A stretch of DNA of 64,000 nucleotides from Ornithinimicrobium ciconiae (GCF_007197575.1 NZ_CP041616.1:1488001-1552000), one strand, 5' to 3'. Shown: positions 25,852-36,295, numbered from the stretch's first letter. Numbers and translations are program-made. The notes: generated by a model from the sequence alone, not told the origin.

Positions 25852-28322
25852 AGCGTGCCGCCTTCCGTCTCAGGGGTGTCTTGGTTGGGCGCCGACTCCT
25901 CGAAGTGAGGTGCGGCCGACTCGACGGTTGGCTGGTCTCCCTTGCCGCTCTGGATGGCGTTCCAGACCCGCTCGGGGGTGCACGGCATGAGGATGTCCGT
26001 GACGCCGTACTGTCGCAGCGCGTCGAGGACGGCGTTGACGACGGCCGGGGTGGAGGCGATCGTGCCGGCCTCGCCGACACCCTTGGCGCCCAGGTCGTTG
26101 GTCGTCGACGGGGTGACCGTGCGGTCGGTGACAAAGCTGATCGTGTCGGCCGAGGTGGGCAGGGTGTAGTCGACGAAGGAGCCGGTGATCAGGGTGCCCT
26201 GATCGTCATACACCGCCTCCTCCCACAGTGCCTGCGCGATGCCCTGGACCAGACCGCCGTGGATCTGCCCGTCGACGATCAGTGGGTTGACCACGGTGCC
26301 GACGTCGTCGACGCAGACATAGGAGCGCATCGTGGACTCGCCGGTCTCGGTGTCGATCTCCATGGCGCACAGGTGGGTGCCGTGCGGATAGGAGAAGTTG
26401 ACCGGGTCGTAGGTGGCGTCCGCGTCCAGTCCCGGCTCGACCCCGTCGGGCAGGTCGTGGGCGGCGAAGACGCGCAGGGCCAGGTCGGTGATCGCCACGC
26501 CCTCCTGTCCCTCGCCGGCGCCCTTGACGGTGAATCGTCCGCCGGAGAACTCCAGGTCGTCCACGTTGGCCTCGAGGGCGTCCGCCGCCAGTGGCTTCGC
26601 CTTCTCCACGACCTTGCGCGCCGCCTTGATGACCGCCTGGCCGCCGACGACGAGGGAGCGTGAGCCATAGGTGTCCAGGCCCTTGTGGGAGATCTGGGTG
26701 TCGCCGTGCAGCACCTCGATGTCCTCAAAGGGCACGCCCAACTCGTCGGCCACGATCTGGCTCCAGGCCGTCTCGTGGCCCTGGCCGTGCGCGGAGGACC
26801 CGGTGATGACCTCGACCTTGCCCGAGGGCAGCATCCGCACGGACGCGTGCTCCCAGCCGCCGGCGCCATAGGCCAGCGAGCCCAGCACCCGGCTGGGCGC
26901 CAGTCCGCACATCTCGGTGAAGGTGGACACTCCGATGCCCAGCTGGATCCGGTCGCCGCTCTCGCGGCGAGCGGCCTGCTCAGCCCGCAGCTCGTCATAC
27001 CCGAAGAGCTCCTTGGCCCGGGCGGTGGCGGCCTCATAGTTGCCGGTGTCGTACTCCAGCCCGGCGACGGTGGTGAACGGGAACTCCTCGTGCTTGATCC
27101 AGTTCTGCTCGCGCACCTCGAGGGGGTCACGTCCCAGCTCGATGGCGAGCTCGTCCATCATCCGCTCGATCGCGAAGGTCGCCTCCGGCCGCCCGGCGCC
27201 GCGGTAGGCGTCGGTCCAGGTCAGGTTGGTGAAGACGTTCTGACACTCGAAGCGATAGGACGGGAACTTGTAGATCGCGTTGAACATGAAGGCGCCCAGC
27301 ACCGGCACGCCCGAGGTCACCAGGCCCAGATAGGCACCCATGTTGGCGGTCAGGTGCACCTTGAGTCCGGTGACGGTGCCGTCCTTCTTGGCCGCCAGGG
27401 TCAACTTCTGCCACTGGTCGCGCCCGTGGTGCGCGGACAGCAGGGACTCGGAGCGGGTCTCGTTCCACTTGCACGGCTTGCCGGTATGCCGGGCCGCCAG
27501 GAAGGTGATCACCTCCTCCGGGGTGACCTGCAGCTTGCCGCCGAACCCACCGCCCACGTCCGGGGCGATGACCCGCACCTTGGACTCGGGCACGCCCAGG
27601 GTCAGGGCGAGCATCAGCCGCAGGATGTGGGGCACCTGGGTCGAGGACCACATCACGAACTGCTCACCCGTGGGGTCGACGACCACGCTGCGCGGCTCCA
27701 TGAAGGAGGGGATCAGACGCTGCTGGCGGAACTCCCGCTCGATGAGCACCTCGGCGTCGCGGATCGCGGCCTCGACGTCCTCGCCGGTGCCGGCCTCGGC
27801 AGAGTCAAAGATCCACAGGGCTGACTCGTTGGTGCCGAGCTCGGGGTGGGCCAGGACCTCGTCGGCGGCTGCGGCCTTGAGGTCGATCACGGCGGGCAAC
27901 TCGTCATAGTCGACGTCGACCAGCTCGGCGGCGTCCCGGGCCGCAGCCGCGGAACGGGCGATCACACAGGCGACGATCTCGCCGGAGAAGGCGACCCGGT
28001 CCACGGCGATCGCTGGGTGCGGTGGGGCCTTCTGCTCGGGGGTCACGGGCCAGGCGTTGGGCAGCGAGCCCTGCAGGTCCTTGACGTCCGCACCGGTCAG
28101 CACGGCGATGACGCCCGGCGCGGCCTTGGCCTCGCTGGTGTCGATGTTGGTGATCGTGGCGTGGGCGAAGGGGCTGCGGACCATCGACAGGTGCAGCATC
28201 CCGGTCATCTGCAGGTTGTCGGTCCACTTGGTGCGGCCGGTGATCAGACGCTGGTCCTCCTTGCGGCGCCGGTCCTTGCCGACCTCACGGTTGCCGGTCT
28301 GGGGCTCCTCGGTGATGGTCAT
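25848..28322 (-). CDS. coxL: Molybdenum hydroxylase large subunit, CO-dehydrogenase form II-like
   Basis: The 824-residue catalytic subunit binds the molybdopterin cofactor. The active-site loop reads AYRGAGR, the form II signature, rather than the AYRCSFR of proven form I CO dehydrogenases. The catalytic glutamate is in GVGEAG near the C-terminus. Form II enzymes may oxidise CO slowly or act on other substrates, so the substrate is open. Compared with relatives it has a C-terminal acidic tail of about 35 residues. It is co-transcribed with coxS upstream (4-bp overlap) and coxM downstream (4-bp overlap). Confidence 0.9.
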   Translation of the reverse strand: MTITEEPQTGNREVGKDRRRKEDQRLITGRTKWTDNLQMTGMLHLSMVRSPFAHATITNIDTSEAKAAPGVIAVLTGADVKDLQGSLPNAWPVTPEQKAPPHPAIAVDRVAFSGEIVACVIARSAAAARDAAELVDVDYDELPAVIDLKAAAADEVLAHPELGTNESALWIFDSAEAGTGEDVEAAIRDAEVLIEREFRQQRLIPSFMEPRSVVVDPTGEQFVMWSSTQVPHILRLMLALTLGVPESKVRVIAPDVGGGFGGKLQVTPEEVITFLAARHTGKPCKWNETRSESLLSAHHGRDQWQKLTLAAKKDGTVTGLKVHLTANMGAYLGLVTSGVPVLGAFMFNAIYKFPSYRFECQNVFTNLTWTDAYRGAGRPEATFAIERMMDELAIELGRDPLEVREQNWIKHEEFPFTTVAGLEYDTGNYEAATARAKELFGYDELRAEQAARRESGDRIQLGIGVSTFTEMCGLAPSRVLGSLAYGAGGWEHASVRMLPSGKVEVITGSSAHGQGHETAWSQIVADELGVPFEDIEVLHGDTQISHKGLDTYGSRSLVVGGQAVIKAARKVVEKAKPLAADALEANVDDLEFSGGRFTVKGAGEGQEGVAITDLALRVFAAHDLPDGVEPGLDADATYDPVNFSYPHGTHLCAMEIDTETGESTMRSYVCVDDVGTVVNPLIVDGQIHGGLVQGIAQALWEEAVYDDQGTLITGSFVDYTLPTSADTISFVTDRTVTPSTTNDLGAKGVGEAGTIASTPAVVNAVLDALRQYGVTDILMPCTPERVWNAIQSGKGDQPTVESAAPHFEESAPNQDTPETEGGTL

Positions 28323-28798
28323 GCCTGCTCACCGCTCGGGCTCGCGTCGGCCGCCTGCAGGACGGCCTTGACGATGTTGTGATAGCCGGTGCACCGGCAC
28401 AGGTTGCCCTCCATATGCTGTCGCACATAGGCCTCGTCGGGGGAGGGGTTCTCCTTGAGCAGGTCGGTGGCCTGCATGATCATCCCCGGGGTGCAGTAGC
28501 CGCACTGCAGCGCGTGGCAGTCGCGGAAGGCCTCTTGGACGGGGGAGAGGGTGTCTCCGTCGGCCAGTCCCTCGATCGTGGTCACCTCGTGCCCGTCGGC
28601 CTGGACGGCCAGCATGTTGCAGGACTTCACGCTGCGCCCGTCGAGGTGGACCGTGCAGGCACCGCAGTTGCTGGTGTCACACCCCACCACCGTGCCGGTC
28701 TTGCCGAGCTGCTCTCTCAGATAATGGACGAGGAGCGTGCGGGGCTCGACCTCGTCCTGATAGTTCACGCCATCAACGGTCACGGAGATCTTGGTCAC
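28319..28798 (-). CDS. coxS: Molybdenum hydroxylase [2Fe-2S] small subunit, CoxS-like
   Basis: GTG 28798 follows GGAGG and gives 159 residues, the normal CoxS length; a longer open frame upstream is not used. The plant-type cluster is ligated by [13 protein letters not shown] plus the downstream SCNM cysteine. The second cluster is held by QCGYCTPGM and NLCRCTGY. It passes electrons from the molybdenum centre to FAD. It is the first gene of the minus-strand arm coxS-L-M-G. Confidence 0.92.
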   Translation of the reverse strand: MTKISVTVDGVNYQDEVEPRTLLVHYLREQLGKTGTVVGCDTSNCGACTVHLDGRSVKSCNMLAVQADGHEVTTIEGLADGDTLSPVQEAFRDCHALQCGYCTPGMIMQATDLLKENPSPDEAYVRQHMEGNLCRCTGYHNIVKAVLQAADASPSGEQA

Positions 28799-28913
28799 TG
28801 GGGCCTCCAACACGGGGGACGGACATCGTTGTCCCTCGTCATCTTTGCTTGCCAACCAGGTTCCCGCAAGAGGTGGATCCCGGTCTGTCCCTCGGCTATT
28901 CAGGCCTGCGGCG

Positions 28914-29732
28914 TCAGGGGTTGAGCACGAAAAACTGTTCGCCGTCTCCTGGGCCAGAGCAGGCACCAGCAATGGGCGGATAGGGCTCGTACGGCACGAC
29001 TGTGCACTCCCAGCCTCCGGGTGCCGGCACGAGTTCGTCCCAGGAACCAGGGTGGCCTGTCGCGGCGGCGGCCCACACGGCACGCGCGTCCTCGCAGCTG
29101 ACCGCAGCAAGGTCTGCGTATGTCGTGCCGAAGATCTCTGTCTCGACCGTGCAATCCGACGACGGTGGGTTGTCCGCCGGTGGTGGCTGGTCGGGCGGAT
29201 ACATCACGTCACACGGGAGCACGTCCACCACGACGGACGGTGGCGCGCCCATGTCCAGGAGTTCGTCCTGACAGGTGGTCGATCCCATGCCCATCACCCT
29301 GACCCAGACGCCATCCACGCGCTGGGCGATGAACTCAGTGTCGCCGGTGCCTCCGATGGACGTGGCGTAGGCCCAACCTGCCTCGCACTCAAAGATCTCA
29401 ACGGCCCCGCCATAGCCGAGGTCGATGCCCATGTCGTAGGCCGAGCACGGGTCCGGGGCAGGAGACGGCGCAGCCTCAGTCTGAGTTGGGGGAGGTGTGG
29501 TGCTCTCCTCCGGATCGTCATCGGTTGTCGGCTCGGCGCTGGTGGTCACCGACGGAGCCGGGCTTGTAATCCGTGATGCGTCATCTGCCGGGGAACTGGT
29601 TGTTGGAGCCTCATCGGGAGTGACGGCGGCAGAGGACGCTGTGACGTCGTGGACGTCGGGGGAGTCTGACATGTCTGATGAGCAGGCAGTAAGGAGAAGG
29701 AGGGCGGCAACCATGGCCCCGTGACGTCGCAT
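28914..29732 (-). CDS. Hypothetical secreted lipoprotein
   Basis: The 272-residue protein starts with MRRHG, a hydrophobic segment and lipobox LLTAC (Cys17). About 70 residues of Ser/Thr/Pro/Asp-rich linker follow, then a compact domain with several cysteines ([44 protein letters not shown]). It resembles the lipoprotein at 7079-7879 in overall plan but not in sequence. Function unknown. It is divergent from nrdR. Confidence 0.78.
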   Translation of the reverse strand: MRRHGAMVAALLLLTACSSDMSDSPDVHDVTASSAAVTPDEAPTTSSPADDASRITSPAPSVTTSAEPTTDDDPEESTTPPPTQTEAAPSPAPDPCSAYDMGIDLGYGGAVEIFECEAGWAYATSIGGTGDTEFIAQRVDGVWVRVMGMGSTTCQDELLDMGAPPSVVVDVLPCDVMYPPDQPPPADNPPSSDCTVETEIFGTTYADLAAVSCEDARAVWAAAATGHPGSWDELVPAPGGWECTVVPYEPYPPIAGACSGPGDGEQFFVLNP

Positions 29733-29887
29733 GCAGTGATCCTCTCAGTGCGGAGAGGGCGTCTGAGAGGCGGTCGGTCCGCACGACACGCGCGCCCGTT
29801 CCGCGACACGCCGGACGCGCCACGCCCGCCCATAACGCCCTGACCTGCGACGTCACACCCGTCACAAAATCCGACAGGCCGGGGGCA

Positions 29888-29934
29888 TTGCATCTAGTGC
29901 CCATCGTGCCTAGTATCCCTACATCTAGTAGTTA
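29888..29934 (+). promoter_or_regulatory. Tandem NrdR-box-like sites before nrdR-nrdJ
   Basis: Two related 16-bp sites, centred on CTAG at 29894-29897 (GCATCTAGTGC) and 29925-29928 (ACATCTAGTAG), are spaced exactly 31 bp apart, three helical turns. This pairing and spacing are known for NrdR repressor sites. They lie in the 348-bp gap between the divergent lipoprotein gene and nrdR; I see nothing else in that gap except the ribosome binding site at 30067. Confidence 0.72.
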
Positions 29935-30080
29935 CAGCAGTGTGGTTCGTCCACATGTTGTGCACAGCGGATCGGCGTGACCCACACGTCATCCACAGGT
30001 CGTCCCCATGGAAACCCACAGGGAGACCAGCAGCAACACCACCGACGACGCACCAGCCCGAACACCCGAGGAGGTTCGAG

Positions 30081-30581
30081 ATGCACTGCCCATTTTGCCG
30101 TCACACGGACTCGCGGGTGGTCGACAGCCGCGTCCAGGAGGACGGGACGGTCATCCGTCGCCGCCGCCAGTGCCCCGAGTGCGGGCGCCGGTTCGGCACG
30201 GTCGAGTCGGCCACCCTCTCGGTGATCAAGCGCTCCGGGGCGAACGAGCCGTTCAGCCGGGAGAAGGTGCTGACCGGCGTGCGCAAGGCCTGCCAGGGCC
30301 GACCGGTGACCGAGGACGAGCTGCAGATCCTGGGGCAGCAGGTCGAGGAGACCATCCGCTCCCAGGGGCAGGCCGAGATCGACGCCCACGAGGTGGGCCT
30401 GGCGATCCTGGCGCCGCTGCGGTGCCTGGACGAGGTGGCCTACCTGCGCTTCGCCAGCGTCTATCAGGCGTTTGAGTCCCTGGAGGACTTTGAGGGGGCG
30501 ATCACCTTGTTGCGCACCGAGCGGGACGCGGCCGGGAGTGACTCCGAGGCGCAGGCAGAAGCGACGCAGGGTTCGCCGTAG
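30081..30581 (+). CDS. nrdR: Transcriptional repressor NrdR
   Basis: ATG 30081 follows GAGGAGG and gives 166 residues. The N-terminal zinc ribbon uses Cys3, Cys6, Cys31 and Cys34 (CPFC...CPECG). It is followed by the [15 protein letters not shown] start of the ATP-cone domain. NrdR binds ATP/dATP and represses ribonucleotide reductase genes through paired boxes. Here nrdR precedes the reductase gene nrdJ, the usual actinobacterial order, and the tandem boxes upstream suggest autoregulation. Confidence 0.95.
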   Translation: MHCPFCRHTDSRVVDSRVQEDGTVIRRRRQCPECGRRFGTVESATLSVIKRSGANEPFSREKVLTGVRKACQGRPVTEDELQILGQQVEETIRSQGQAEIDAHEVGLAILAPLRCLDEVAYLRFASVYQAFESLEDFEGAITLLRTERDAAGSDSEAQAEATQGSP

Positions 30582-30729
30582 GAACAGTATTTCTGCAGGT
30601 CACCGGGGGTTTGAAAGGACTGTCAGTGGTTGGTGGGACGGTGGTTGGGAACCGCCGGAGCAGGACTAGAACAGCAGAGCACGACGTTGAAACAACAGGG
30701 TCAGCACACACCAGAGGAGAGTCAGGATT

Positions 30730-33618
30730 ATGACGGAGACGAGCGCGGCACGGTCCCGTTCCCGACGGGCCGGCAAGGGCCTGAAGATCGAGCGCATCTA
30801 CACCACCCCCGGGGTGCACCCCTACGACGAGGTGACCTGGGAGAAGCGTGACGTCGTCCAGCAGAACTGGAAGACGGGCGAGACCATCTTCGAGCAGCGC
30901 GGCGTGGAGTTCCCCGACTTCTGGTCGGTGAACGCCTCCACCATCGTCACCACCAAGTACTTCCGCGGCGCCCTGGGCACCGAGGCCCGCGAGACCGGCC
31001 TCAAGCAGCTCGTCGACCGGGTCGTGCTGACCTATGTCAAGGCGGGCAAGGAGCACGGCTACTTCGCGACCGACGAGGACGCGGAGGTCTTCGAGCACGA
31101 GCTGACCTACGCGCTGATCCACCAGATCTTCAGCTTCAACTCCCCGGTGTGGTTCAACGTCGGCACCGCCAGCCCCCAGCAGGTTTCGGCGTGCTTCATC
31201 CTCGCCGTGGACGACTCGATGGACAGCATCCTCAACTGGTACAAGGAGGAGGGCTTCATCTTCAAGGGCGGCTCCGGTGCCGGCCTGAACCTGTCGCGCA
31301 TCCGCTCCTCCAAGGAGCTGCTCTCCTCCGGTGGCACCGCCTCCGGCCCGGTCTCCTTCATGCGTGGTGCCGACGCCTCCGCGGGCACCATCAAGTCCGG
31401 TGGGGCGACCCGCCGCGCGGCCAAGATGGTCGTGCTCGACGTCGACCACCCGGACATCGAGGAGTTCATCGAGACCAAGGCGCGTGAGGAGCACAAGATC
31501 CGCGCGCTGCGCGACGCCGGCTTCGACATGGACCTGGGCGGCACGGACATCGTGTCGGTGCAATACCAGAACGCCAACAACTCGGTGCGCGTCTCTGACG
31601 AGTTCATGCGCGCGGTCGAGGACGGCGATGAGTTCGGCCTGCGCTCGCGCATGGACGGCTCGGTCATCGAGACCGTCGACGCCCGTGGCCTGTTCAACAA
31701 GATGGCTCAGGCCGCGTGGGAGTGCGCCGACCCGGGCATTCAATATGACGACACGATCAACGACTGGCACACCAACCCCGAGACCGGCCGGATCACCGCG
31801 TCCAACCCGTGCTCGGAATACATGTCGCTGGACAACTCGTCCTGCAACCTGGCCTCGCTGAACCTGCTGAAGTTCCTGCGCGAGGACAACAGCTTCGACG
31901 TGCAGAAATATCAGGCGGTGGCCGAGCTGGTCATCACCGCGATGGACATCTCGATCTGCTTCGCGGACTTCCCGACCGAGCCGATCGGTGAGACGACCCG
32001 CAACTATCGCCAGCTGGGCATCGGCTATGCCAACCTTGGCGCGCTGCTGATGGCCACCGGCCGCGGCTATGACTCCGAGGGTGGCCGCGCCCTGGCTGCC
32101 TCGCTGACCTCGCTGCTGACCGGCGCTGCCTACAAGCGCTCGGCCGAGCTGGCTGGTGTGGTCGGTCCCTACAACGGCTATGCCCGCAACGCCGACGCGC
32201 ACAAGCGCGTCATGCGCAAGCACCAGGCGGCCAACGACGAGATCCGCAGCCTGCACGTGATGGACTCCGACATCCACAAGGCCGCCACCAAGGCCTGGGA
32301 CGCGGTCGTCAAGGTGGGGGAGAAGCAGGGCTATCGCAACGCCCAGGCCTCCGTCCTGGCACCGACCGGCACCATCGGCTTCATGATGGACTGCGACACC
32401 ACCGGCATCGAGCCGGACTTCTCGCTGGTCAAGTTCAAGAAGCTGGTCGGCGGCGGCTCGATGCAGATCGTCAACCAGACCATCCCGCGCGCGCTGAAGA
32501 TGCTCGGCTATGCCGAGGAGACCATCGAGGCGATCGTCGAGCACATCGCTGACAAGGGTCACGTCATCGACGCCCCGGGCCTGAAGACTGAGCACTACGA
32601 GATCTTTGACACCGCGATGGGTGAGCGGTCCATCAAGCCGATGGGCCACGTGCGGATGATGGCTGCCGTGCAGCCGTTCCTGTCCGGTGCGATCTCCAAG
32701 ACGGTCAACCTGCCGGAGACCGCCACGGTCGAGGAGATCGGTGACGTCTATCTGCAGGGCTGGAAGCTCGGCCTGAAGGCGCTGGCCGTCTACCGCGACA
32801 ATTGCAAGGTCGGTCAGCCGCTGTCCGACGGTGGCTCCACCGCCAAGGACAAGGCCAAGGACGCCGCCGAGGCCAAGGTCGAGAAGGTCGTGGAATATCG
32901 CCCGGTCCGCAAGCGTCTGCCCAAGCGCCGCACCAGCCAGACCACGTCGTTCTCGGTCGGTGGCGCGGAGGGTTATCTGACCGCCGGCACCTATGACGAC
33001 GAGACCCTCGGCGAGATCTTCCTGAAGTTCGGCAAGCAGGGCTCGACCCTGGCCGGCGTGATGGACGCCTTCTCGATCGCCGTCTCGATCGGGCTGCAGT
33101 ATGGCGTGCCGCTGGAGACCTTCGTCGAGAAGTTCACCAACCTGCGCTTCGAGCCGGCCGGCCTGACCGACGACCCGGACGTGCGCATGGCACAGTCGAT
33201 CATGGACTACGTCTTCCGCCGCCTGGCGCTGGACTACCTGGACTTCGAGACCCGCGACTACATGGGCATCCACTCCGCCGAGGAGCGGTCCCGCGAGCTG
33301 GAGACCGGGTCCTACCAGGCAGGTTCGGGCTCGGACGACTCTGGCGACGAGGCGCTGGAGGACGAGCTGGAGTCCTACAGCCAGTCCGTGGCCACCTCCA
33401 CCAAGAAGGAGCGGCCCGAGGTCGAGGAGAAGGCCGCCACCGGCGCGGCTCTGGCCCGCCCGGTTGAGGGCGGCATCAACTCCTCCGCCGAGCTGATGGA
33501 CAAGTTCCAGGGCAAGTCGGCCGACGCCCCGATGTGCATGACCTGCGGCACGAAGATGCAGCGCGCCGGCTCGTGCTACGTGTGCGAGGGCTGCGGTTCC
33601 ACCAGCGGTTGCAGCTGA
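30730..33618 (+). CDS. nrdJ: Adenosylcobalamin-dependent (class II) ribonucleoside-diphosphate reductase
   Basis: The 962-residue protein starts at ATG 30730 behind GAGGAGAG. It has the reductase barrel core with NPCSEYMSLDNSSCNLASLN and the ASVLAPTGTIGFMMDCDTTG segment. It ends in a Cys-rich tail (MCMTCGTKMQRAGS, CYVCEGCG) that re-reduces the active-site disulfide. Class II enzymes make the thiyl radical with coenzyme B12 and need no NrdB subunit or oxygen. I found no convincing cobalamin riboswitch in the 148-bp leader, so control probably rests with NrdR. Confidence 0.96.
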   Translation: MTETSAARSRSRRAGKGLKIERIYTTPGVHPYDEVTWEKRDVVQQNWKTGETIFEQRGVEFPDFWSVNASTIVTTKYFRGALGTEARETGLKQLVDRVVLTYVKAGKEHGYFATDEDAEVFEHELTYALIHQIFSFNSPVWFNVGTASPQQVSACFILAVDDSMDSILNWYKEEGFIFKGGSGAGLNLSRIRSSKELLSSGGTASGPVSFMRGADASAGTIKSGGATRRAAKMVVLDVDHPDIEEFIETKAREEHKIRALRDAGFDMDLGGTDIVSVQYQNANNSVRVSDEFMRAVEDGDEFGLRSRMDGSVIETVDARGLFNKMAQAAWECADPGIQYDDTINDWHTNPETGRITASNPCSEYMSLDNSSCNLASLNLLKFLREDNSFDVQKYQAVAELVITAMDISICFADFPTEPIGETTRNYRQLGIGYANLGALLMATGRGYDSEGGRALAASLTSLLTGAAYKRSAELAGVVGPYNGYARNADAHKRVMRKHQAANDEIRSLHVMDSDIHKAATKAWDAVVKVGEKQGYRNAQASVLAPTGTIGFMMDCDTTGIEPDFSLVKFKKLVGGGSMQIVNQTIPRALKMLGYAEETIEAIVEHIADKGHVIDAPGLKTEHYEIFDTAMGERSIKPMGHVRMMAAVQPFLSGAISKTVNLPETATVEEIGDVYLQGWKLGLKALAVYRDNCKVGQPLSDGGSTAKDKAKDAAEAKVEKVVEYRPVRKRLPKRRTSQTTSFSVGGAEGYLTAGTYDDETLGEIFLKFGKQGSTLAGVMDAFSIAVSIGLQYGVPLETFVEKFTNLRFEPAGLTDDPDVRMAQSIMDYVFRRLALDYLDFETRDYMGIHSAEERSRELETGSYQAGSGSDDSGDEALEDELESYSQSVATSTKKERPEVEEKAATGAALARPVEGGINSSAELMDKFQGKSADAPMCMTCGTKMQRAGSCYVCEGCGSTSGCS

Positions 33619-33645
33619 CAGGCTGACCGCCCACGAGATCCGTCG

Positions 33646-33679
33646 TGGTGCGGGGGAGTAACCAACCTTCCCCGCACCA
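33646..33679 (+). terminator. Hairpin terminator after nrdJ
   Basis: A perfect 10-bp stem (TGGTGCGGGG with CCCCGCACCA) and 14-nt loop starts 28 bp after the nrdJ stop. No T-run follows, which is common in actinobacterial terminators. The rest of the gap to 33893 shows no gene. Confidence 0.7.
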
Positions 33680-33893
33680 TGGCGGCGCCAATTCCGGGGT
33701 CATGGCGGGAGGGGTCGCCGATCGTGCGGTCTCTCTATGGCAACGTCAAAGGCGGCGGATGGACGCAACACGTGGATCGTGGGCTGTGGTCTGTCACTCT
33801 GGTGTCTGGAGCGGCGGTTCGTGATCAGATCAGCGGCGGCGTCCCCGGTCGGACAGTCCGGGTGCGACTAGCACTTCGATGTGGAAGCCAAGC

Positions 33894-34208
33894 CTATGGG
33901 AGGTACTTGCCGAGCCAGCGCAGCTTTCCGCCGATGACCCTGTTCTGGTGCCACCCTCGGCGGATCATCTCAGCGCGCAGGTTGCGGAACTGATCCCGGA
34001 CGAGCACGGCCGGCCCGCGCTTCCCCTCGTCCTCGATCTCCCGCGCCCGTTGGTGCACGAAGTGCGCGCATTGCAGACAGAGGTGAACCTCAGGGTGGCC
34101 GCCGAGCTGAACCATCCGGGCGGGGGCATCGGTGGAGCCGCAGCACCAGCACTCGGCGCTCGCATCATCGTGCTCACCGATGGCGGTGTTGACGGGCTCG
34201 GCGCTCAT
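33894..34208 (-). CDS. Small cysteine-rich (zinc-ribbon-like) protein
   Basis: ATG 34208, with GAGG just upstream, gives 104 residues. Cysteines at about 20, 22 and 23 (ECWCCG) and 44 and 47 (HLCLQCAHFVH) look like a zinc-binding pair set. The C-terminal half is basic and ends GGKLRWLGKYLP. I do not recognise a characterised family. It is divergent from the DinB-like gene. Confidence 0.65.
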   Translation of the reverse strand: MSAEPVNTAIGEHDDASAECWCCGSTDAPARMVQLGGHPEVHLCLQCAHFVHQRAREIEDEGKRGPAVLVRDQFRNLRAEMIRRGWHQNRVIGGKLRWLGKYLP

Positions 34209-34333
34209 ATGCCTCAGTGTGCGCGTCCACAGGGCCGGACGGAAGCCTTGAGGGTGAGCGCTGCTGCATCGACACGAGCGGAACCGGGCATGAGCAGCCG
34301 TTGGCTTGCAGCGCGGCTGCCAGGTGGGACACT

Positions 34334-34870
34334 GTGGTGGTGTCGCCGGCTTTCGACCGTCAGCCAATTCACGCGGAGTTGGAGCGTGCACGCCTCGACC
34401 TTCACGGTCTCGTTGAGCAGGCCACCGCATCCGATCTGCGTCGGTGCACCGACGGGACCAGGTGGACCAACGAGCAGATGCTGTGGCACATGGCGTTCGG
34501 CTACCTCATCGTGTGGCGGTTACTCCCCGTTGTTCGCTTGTTCGGGCGGCTCCCCGACGGGTACGGTCGACGGTTCGCGGCGGTCCTGAACGCGTCCACG
34601 CGTCCCTTCCACCTGGTCAATTATCTTGGCGGGTGCGGCGGCACGCTCGTGTTCCACGGTCCGCGCCTGACCCGGTTGCTCGACAGCACCGTGGACAAGC
34701 TCCACCGCCGCTTGGACGCCGAGACCGAGGATTCCCTGCAACGCCGGATGCACGTCCCGGTCCGGTGGGACCCCTTCTTCGCCGACTCGATGACCGTGGC
34801 GGACGTCTACCACTACGGCACCCAGCATTACGACTTCCATCGAGCCCAACTCACCCTGCTGCGGCTCTGA
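34334..34870 (+). CDS. DinB-superfamily protein
   Basis: From GTG 34334 the protein has 178 residues. It shows the four-helix DinB pattern with TNEQMLWHMAFGYLIVWRLLP near the N-terminus and the histidines HYGTQHYDFHRAQL at the C-terminus, matching a metal site. DinB-like proteins include mycothiol-dependent transferases. The function here is unknown. GTG codons at 34337 and 34340 are alternative starts. It sits just outside the arsenic island. Confidence 0.72.
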   Translation: MVVSPAFDRQPIHAELERARLDLHGLVEQATASDLRRCTDGTRWTNEQMLWHMAFGYLIVWRLLPVVRLFGRLPDGYGRRFAAVLNASTRPFHLVNYLGGCGGTLVFHGPRLTRLLDSTVDKLHRRLDAETEDSLQRRMHVPVRWDPFFADSMTVADVYHYGTQHYDFHRAQLTLLRL

Positions 34871-34942
34871 CGCCTCGCGTGGCATCGGGTGACAGGGGAT
34901 GTCACGACCGGCGTCGGCGGCACACAGGGCCGCCCGTGGGGT

Positions 34943-36295
34943 TCAGAGCATCGAGCCGAGGTCTGATCCGACCGTGGGGTAGGCGGCGGTCACGGACTTG
35001 AGCTGACGGGTGGTCAGATCGAGTTTCATCGCGAGACCGAGGACGTTGATCAGTTCGGCGTAGTCGGGGCCGAGCAGGTGCGCGCCGACGATCCGGTCGG
35101 TAGTGCGGTCGATGAGGATCTTGGCCGCGGCGGTCGTCTCCCCGATGCGGTAGTTGGAGTACCAGCTGCTCGTGTCGTGGTGGCGGACCTCGAGGTCGAT
35201 GCCCTGGTCGCGGGCCTCTTGTTCGAGCATCCCGACCCGGGCGAGTTCGGGGATCGTGAACACCGCGGTCGGGACGCCTGTGTAGTCGGGTGCCTTCGTG
35301 GTGGCGTTGAGCATGTTGGACGCGGCGACCTTGCCCTCGATCACGGCGACCGGGGTCAGCGGCATCCCCGGGGTGTCGGCTGAGTCTCCGGCGGCGTATA
35401 CGGCCGGGTTGGTGGTGCTCTGCAGGTGGGGCGCGACGTGCACCCCGTGCTCGTCCCACGCGACGCCGGCCGAGTCCAGGTCCAAGCTGGTCAGCTCGGG
35501 CGTCCGGCCGGCGCCGTGCACGATCAGGTCGAACACCATCGTCTCGGTGCGGCCGGATCGGTCCACGGTGACCTGGTAGCCGGCCTCGGACTTCTCGATC
35601 GAGGTGATGGTGGTGGAGCGCAGCAGCTCGATCCCGGAGGCGGCGCCACGGGCGATGAGGAGGTGGACGAGGTCGGGGTCGAACGCCTTGAGGGGGCGGG
35701 GCCCGCGGTCGATGATGGTCGGGGCGCTACCGGCCCGGGCCGCGATGTGGGCGAACTCGAAGGAGACGAAGCCGCCGCCGACGAACAGGATCCGCTGCGG
35801 GAGCTCGGGCAGCTGCAGGAAGTCGGTGCTGTCGACCAGGTGCTGGTCGCCCGGGAAGCCCAGCGTGCGCGGGCGGGCGCCGGTGGCGATCAGGAAGTGT
35901 CTCGCCGTGTGGTGGGCGTCCTCGATCTCGAGGTTGTTCTTGCCGGTGAACCGGGCCGGACCGTGCAGGGTGTCGACGCCGTTGGCCCTGAGGGTGTCCT
36001 CCATACGTGCTGGGACCGGGTCGGTGAAGCCGTGCTTGTGTTTCATCAGGTCCGCCCAGCTGATCGCCAGGCCGTCGCTGGTGATGCCCTTGCCGCGCAT
36101 CAGCCGGGCGCTGTCGATGATCTCGGCGCCGCGGCGCAGGATCTTCTTCGGGTCGCACCCGCGTAACGCGCACGTGCCCCCGTAGGGCAGCGCGTCGACG
36201 ATGCCGACGCTCCAGCCCCGCGACGCGCACATGTTGGCCGCCGCGACCCCGGCCATGCCGGCGCCGATCACGATCAGGTCGTAGCTGCGGCTCAT
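34943..36295 (-). CDS. Mercuric-reductase-like FAD/NAD(P) disulfide oxidoreductase
   Basis: The 450-residue flavoprotein begins with the FAD motif VIGAGMAGVAAANM. The redox pair is in GGTCALRGCDPKK (Cys-x4-Cys) instead of the common GGTCLNVGCIPSK. A second Rossmann motif VGGGFVSFEFAHIA binds NAD(P)H, and the second FAD contact is YAAGDSADT. The C-terminal His-Glu pair of glutathione reductases is absent (AAYPTVGSDL), so it probably reduces something other than a small disulfide through a base. Its ATG overlaps the stop of the thioredoxin-like gene (TAATG). The pair is driven by a MerR-type promoter. Confidence 0.85.
   Translation of the reverse strand: MSRSYDLIVIGAGMAGVAAANMCASRGWSVGIVDALPYGGTCALRGCDPKKILRRGAEIIDSARLMRGKGITSDGLAISWADLMKHKHGFTDPVPARMEDTLRANGVDTLHGPARFTGKNNLEIEDAHHTARHFLIATGARPRTLGFPGDQHLVDSTDFLQLPELPQRILFVGGGFVSFEFAHIAARAGSAPTIIDRGPRPLKAFDPDLVHLLIARGAASGIELLRSTTITSIEKSEAGYQVTVDRSGRTETMVFDLIVHGAGRTPELTSLDLDSAGVAWDEHGVHVAPHLQSTTNPAVYAAGDSADTPGMPLTPVAVIEGKVAASNMLNATTKAPDYTGVPTAVFTIPELARVGMLEQEARDQGIDLEVRHHDTSSWYSNYRIGETTAAAKILIDRTTDRIVGAHLLGPDYAELINVLGLAMKLDLTTRQLKSVTAAYPTVGSDLGSML

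Noticed and set aside
30582-30729. Possible cobalamin riboswitch before nrdJ
   Set aside because: The 148-bp leader is short and shows no B12-box or the typical conserved core; I could not draw the fold.
30502-33273. A 923-codon open frame opposite nrdJ
   Set aside because: It lies fully antisense to the conserved reductase gene and has no recognisable domain.
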